Shown in pieces: positions 60,873-64,000 of a stretch of 64,000 nt of DNA (positions within the stretch are counted from its first letter, which is position 1; the number at the start of each line of letters is the position of its first letter). Made by a program: the position numbers and the translations under genes. The DNA lies in contig NZ_SMRT01000005.1 in NCBI RefSeq assembly GCF_004354045.1, positions 98,501 through 162,500 on the forward strand, in the 5' to 3' direction. The DNA comes from Paenibacillus piri (lineage in GTDB: Bacteria > Bacillota > Bacilli > Paenibacillales > NBRC-103111). The notes below the pieces were generated by a model. It did no database searches and was not told where the DNA came from. It saw only the letters and a list, made by a program, of their open reading frames with translations.

Positions 60873-62723
60873 ATGAGGATAAGAGGAAAAGGAATCGGCC
60901 CGTCCAAATTAAGAAGCATCTACAAGCTCCGGAAATCGGAAGAAAAGCTGCGCCTCGCCCGGGAAGAGTTGGCGACGATGATTCGCGAACAGCAGGGACT
61001 TATTTTTAAATATAAACAGATTGACGGTCAAATCATGTTGACGCTTTGCGACGGGGAGCTGCTGCACAGGTTCGGCATGACTCCGGATCGCATCGTCGGA
61101 CAAAATTTGTTGGAGCTCATTCCGCAGGAAAGCGCCTATTTAATCAATCATTTTTACGATGCCATGAACGGCAAGGAAAATGTGTATTTTGAAGGATCGA
61201 GCAACGGAATTACTTACATAGCTACGCTTAGGCCGATCGTACGGAACGGAACGGTTGTCGAAGTTGTCGGCTCCTGCATCGATATAACGGACCGCAAGCG
61301 CATGGAGCTCACCCTTCAGGAAAGCGAGCAGCAGTACAGACAGCTGGTTGAAATGTCGCCGGAACCGATCATCGTTTGCGACCGCAGCTGTACGCTGCTG
61401 TTTGTTAACGATGCGGCTGTCAAGCTGCTGGGAGCGGCTTCGGCCTGCGAGCTGATCGGCCAACCGTTTATGACGTACGTGGATCCGGATTCCGCCAACG
61501 TGCTTGCAGCGGCATTGGAGCATTTGTTTGTGAAGAACAGCCCTTTCTATACTTTTGAAAAAAAATGGATCGGGCGGAGCGGTAAAGTTACCGATCTGGA
61601 AGCCCGGGGCGTGCCAATTTTGTATGCGGGTCAAAAGGCGGTGCAGTTTTTGTGCATCGATATTACAAACAGGAAAATTGAGGAAGAAACGATCCGCGAA
61701 AGCGACCGGAGATACCAGATGCTGTTGAAGCTGTCGCCCGAGCCGGTGATTGCCCATGACGAGGATATGCTCGTCTATGCGAATGACGCTGCCGTCAAAT
61801 TGGTCGGCGCCGACTCCCGCGAGCAATTAATAGGAAAGTCGGTGTTTAACTTTTTGCATGAAGACTTTCATGAAGGCTTTCGGCAAAAAATGCGTCTTGT
61901 GAAAGCAACCGACGAGCAGTTAACGCTTGGGTCGGCCAAGGTCATTACGCTGCGCAACGAGGTTGTGGAAGTCGAGGGCAGCTCGATTTACGTCTACAAG
62001 CATCTGAATGTGCCGCTGTTTCAAACCGTCTTCAGAGATATTACCGAACGCAAACGAACGGAAGAAATGATGATACGCTCCGAAAAGCTGTCGATTGTCG
62101 GCCAGCTGGCGGCAGGCGTCGCTCATGAAATACGCAATCCGCTCACGACCTTAAAAGGGTTCACCCAATTGATCAAGGCTGGAAAAATAAGCGATGGCTA
62201 CATCGATCTGATGCAGGTGGAGCTGGAAAGAATCAACCAGATCGTCAGTGAATTCATGGTCATCGCCAAGCCGAAAGATGTGGAGCTCAAACGGCATGAT
62301 CTTCATAGAATCATTGTCGATGTCATTCATTTTATGGAAATGCAGGCCATCATGAACAACGTGGAGTTCAAGTACAGTCTGCAGGAGCATGTTTGCTGCC
62401 TGTGCAATGAGGACCAGTTAAAGCAGGTTTTTATGAATATTTTGAAAAACGCGATCGAGGCGATGCCGAGCGGAGGTTTCATCGAGATTGCAATGGCCTG
62501 CGAAATCGACAGAATCGAGATCGATTTTACCGATCATGGGGTCGGCATCCCCAAGGAGATGCTATCGAGGCTTGGCGAGCCCTTTTTTACAACGAAGGAA
62601 ACGGGTACGGGTCTCGGACTTATGATCTGCCACCGGATTATCGAATCGCATAATGGCACGATGCAGATCAGGAGCAAGCCGAAAAAAGGGACAAACATTA
62701 AAATTACACTGCCGAATGGGTGA
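60873..62723 (+). CDS. Multi-PAS soluble sensor histidine kinase (sporulation-kinase type)
   Basis: A 616-residue cytoplasmic kinase. No membrane helix. Three PAS domains: about 30-135, 150-270 (QYRQLVEMSPEPIIVCDRSCTLLFVNDAAVKLLG) and 275-395 (RYQMLLKLSPEPVIAHDEDMLVYANDAAVKLVG); the latter two are near-duplicates. HisKA with phospho-His in KLSIVGQLAAGVAHEIRNPLTTLKGFTQLI (about 410). HATPase with NILKNAIEAMP, DHGVGIP and GTGLGLMI. The arrangement resembles Bacillus KinA/KinE kinases feeding the phosphorelay; no response regulator adjoins. Role in sporulation is inferred. Confidence 0.87.
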   Translation: MRIRGKGIGPSKLRSIYKLRKSEEKLRLAREELATMIREQQGLIFKYKQIDGQIMLTLCDGELLHRFGMTPDRIVGQNLLELIPQESAYLINHFYDAMNGKENVYFEGSSNGITYIATLRPIVRNGTVVEVVGSCIDITDRKRMELTLQESEQQYRQLVEMSPEPIIVCDRSCTLLFVNDAAVKLLGAASACELIGQPFMTYVDPDSANVLAAALEHLFVKNSPFYTFEKKWIGRSGKVTDLEARGVPILYAGQKAVQFLCIDITNRKIEEETIRESDRRYQMLLKLSPEPVIAHDEDMLVYANDAAVKLVGADSREQLIGKSVFNFLHEDFHEGFRQKMRLVKATDEQLTLGSAKVITLRNEVVEVEGSSIYVYKHLNVPLFQTVFRDITERKRTEEMMIRSEKLSIVGQLAAGVAHEIRNPLTTLKGFTQLIKAGKISDGYIDLMQVELERINQIVSEFMVIAKPKDVELKRHDLHRIIVDVIHFMEMQAIMNNVEFKYSLQEHVCCLCNEDQLKQVFMNILKNAIEAMPSGGFIEIAMACEIDRIEIDFTDHGVGIPKEMLSRLGEPFFTTKETGTGLGLMICHRIIESHNGTMQIRSKPKKGTNIKITLPNG

Positions 62724-62755
62724 ATAACCGCTTCGGCGGACGAGGAGTGAGCCGA

Positions 62756-63598
62756 ATGAATGAAGGAGCCGTCGTCAATTCGACGTTCAGCTTGGCCGCC
62801 GGAGAAGATGCCGTCATACGGGGGCACGTGCAGGTTGTGGAAGCCGGCGGGAGGAAGCCGGTGCTGATCGTATGCCACGGCTTTAAAAGCTTCAAGGATT
62901 GGGGTTTCTTTCCATATATAACGAAGCGGTTTGCGAAAAGCGGATTCTACGTGATTCATTTCAACTTCTCCCACAACGGGGTGAAAGTGACCGACTTTGA
63001 CGAGCTGTACAAATTCGCGGTCAATACGTTTTCCCGGGAGCAGGCGGATTTGGAGCTGCTGCTGCAGCGTCTGCTGCAGGGAGAGCTGCCTCATGCGGAG
63101 CAGGCGGATTTAAGCCGGATCGCGCTGCTCGGTCACAGCCGGGGCGGAGGCAACAGCGTGCTGTTCGCTGCAGCGCACGCCGAGGTTCGGGCGGTCGTGA
63201 CGTGGAACGGCATCGCCGATGCGGATTTATTCGACGATGCATTCAAGGAAGAAATAGCCCGCAGCGGGGTGGCGTACACGCGGAATGCGCGGACGCAGCA
63301 GGATATGCCCATTGCTGCTGCATTTTATGAAGATCTTCAGGCGAACCGGGAGCGCTTCGATATTACGCGCCATTGGGTGCAGCTTCAGATCCCGATGCTG
63401 GCCGTTCAAGCCGATCACGATTCGCCCCGGCTCGCGCAGGGCTTCGAGGCGCTTCGGCAGGCTGCGCCGGAACATAGCTACGTTATCGTTAAGGACGCCA
63501 ACCACACCTTCGGCGCGATCCATCCTTTTGCAGGCACGACGCCGCAGCTGGAGGCAGCGATCGAAGCGTCGCTCCGTTTTTTGCAGCAGCGTATGTAA
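62756..63598 (+). CDS. Alpha/beta hydrolase
   Basis: A 280-residue serine hydrolase. Seen: PVLIVCHGFKSFKDWGFFPYITKRFAKSGFYVI (oxyanion strand), nucleophile elbow LLGHSRGGGNSVLF (about 130), acidic residue in LAVQADHDSPRL and catalytic His in VKDANHTFGAIHPF. No signal peptide. GAGGAG lies 8 nt before ATG 62756; a GTG at 62720 overlapping the kinase stop gives 12 more residues. Possibly co-transcribed with the kinase. Substrate unknown. Confidence 0.86.
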   Translation: MNEGAVVNSTFSLAAGEDAVIRGHVQVVEAGGRKPVLIVCHGFKSFKDWGFFPYITKRFAKSGFYVIHFNFSHNGVKVTDFDELYKFAVNTFSREQADLELLLQRLLQGELPHAEQADLSRIALLGHSRGGGNSVLFAAAHAEVRAVVTWNGIADADLFDDAFKEEIARSGVAYTRNARTQQDMPIAAAFYEDLQANRERFDITRHWVQLQIPMLAVQADHDSPRLAQGFEALRQAAPEHSYVIVKDANHTFGAIHPFAGTTPQLEAAIEASLRFLQQRM

Positions 63599-63660
63599 AG
63601 AAAGCCATGAGGCTTTGCCGTCCGGCACGCAGTCGCTCGGCAGCGGCGGCACCACCGATT

Positions 63661-63690
63661 GACCGATCCGGAAAGGGGACGGTCTTTTAT
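63661..63690 (+). terminator. Terminator of the hydrolase gene
   Basis: GACCG...TCC pairs with GGGGACGGTC, then TTTTATTTT. Confidence 0.7.
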
Positions 63691-63723
63691 TTTGTACACG
63701 CAAAAAAGTTTTTATTTTTTTAT

Positions 63724-63737
63724 TGAAAGCGCTCGCA
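63724..63737. promoter_or_regulatory. cre-like site (CcpA)
   Basis: TGAAAGCGCTCGCA matches the catabolite-response consensus TGWAARCGYTWNCW at all but one position. It lies 20 nt before TATAAT (63757-63762) and 85 nt before the next gene. Confidence 0.5.
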
Positions 63738-63821
63738 TTAATTGACCGTTCTGTTATATAATAAGGGAAGAAATTGATGACTGTTACAGTAACAGAGAAC
63801 GCTGTCAAAGGAGTGTTAGCG

Positions 63822-64000
63822 TTGGCCGTTGAACCGATGAATCCCTTTGAATTGTATGCTTCAAAACGGTGCACCCAGTGCGGTTCCGTGCTTGAGGAGC
63901 AGTCCGAGTGCCACAAAACCACTTGCGACGAATGCGAGGGCAACACGTTTTATCCGTTATCGCCGCTTCAGCCGGCGGGCAAGCCGGTCCGTTTTATGCA
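63822..64000 (+). CDS. Small Cys-rich protein, cut by the window end
   Basis: The first 59 codons only. TTG start 8 nt after AAAGGAG. The sequence has two Cys pairs, KRCTQCGSVL and TTCDECEG, with EQSECHK between, typical of a zinc ribbon. It resembles small zinc-ribbon proteins of Firmicutes, but the family is not recognised. No stop before the window ends. Confidence 0.7.
   Translation, partial: MAVEPMNPFELYASKRCTQCGSVLEEQSECHKTTCDECEGNTFYPLSPLQPAGKPVRFM

Overview
The window reads as the chromosome of an endospore-forming, Gram-positive Firmicute, most likely Paenibacillaceae (Paenibacillus, Cohnella or a close relative). The basis is a gerE-type spore regulator, spore-coat-type glycan genes, SLH-domain surface proteins, a WIAG-tail protein, a T-box leader before proS, a TPP riboswitch before ykoEDC, strong AGGAGG-type ribosome sites with frequent TTG/GTG starts, and moderately high GC. 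The genus is inference. No tRNA, rRNA, CRISPR array or prophage was seen.

Layout. 0-6 kb: a TagA/WecG glycosyltransferase, phosphatidylserine decarboxylase (minus strand), a CE7 acetyl esterase, then a TPP-riboswitch-controlled thiamine-precursor ECF transporter (ykoEDC). 6-11 kb: a ba3-type cytochrome oxidase operon (subunits IIa, II, I), then EcsC-like and pyruvate kinase genes on the minus strand and a divergent AraC regulator. 11.9-14.3 kb: a low-gene-density island with several unrelated short tandem repeats around one zinc-ribbon, IS1595-like transposase whose catalytic residues look degraded; a near-consensus promoter fires straight into a 12-copy 9-bp array. 14.3-19.6 kb: tag glycosylase, YheC/D ATP-grasp coat protein, CotSA-like glycosyltransferase, a chromate-transporter pair behind two palindromes, and a WIAG-tail protein. 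19.7-26.5 kb: a MarR-controlled efflux operon with two membrane-fusion adaptors, a DHA2 MFS pump and a downstream SLH protein. 26.6-28.2 kb: a second MarR and a ROK sugar kinase.

28.3-45.3 kb is a large surface or spore glycan locus: a dTDP-rhamnose operon (rfbABDC), a CgeB-like glycosyltransferase and two tiny basic proteins; then an NlpC/P60 hydrolase and a methyltransferase; then a decaying section (truncated, internally deleted or frameshifted glycosyltransferase/epimerase genes around two intact SDR genes) interrupted by T-box-proS; then three intact GT2 genes and two small proteins. Three proteins here share an unusual N-terminal layout: a very basic stretch followed by four-residue repeats with Gly/Ala at every fourth position.

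45.5-55.5 kb: a ferritin-like protein, an SLH protein, a 2148-residue secreted multidomain protein, and a NarL-type two-component system. 55.5-64 kb: a YcnI-like copper protein, a CAP protein with a Pro-rich repeat linker, MscL with a zinc-ribbon tail, an alginate-lyase-like protein, GerE, TraX, a PAS histidine kinase, an alpha/beta hydrolase, and the start of a small Cys-rich protein behind a cre-like site.

Together the genes describe envelope and spore-surface construction (glycans, S-layer, peptidoglycan hydrolases) with associated regulators, plus housekeeping genes. All functional names come from reading motifs and remembered family features; no database search was run.
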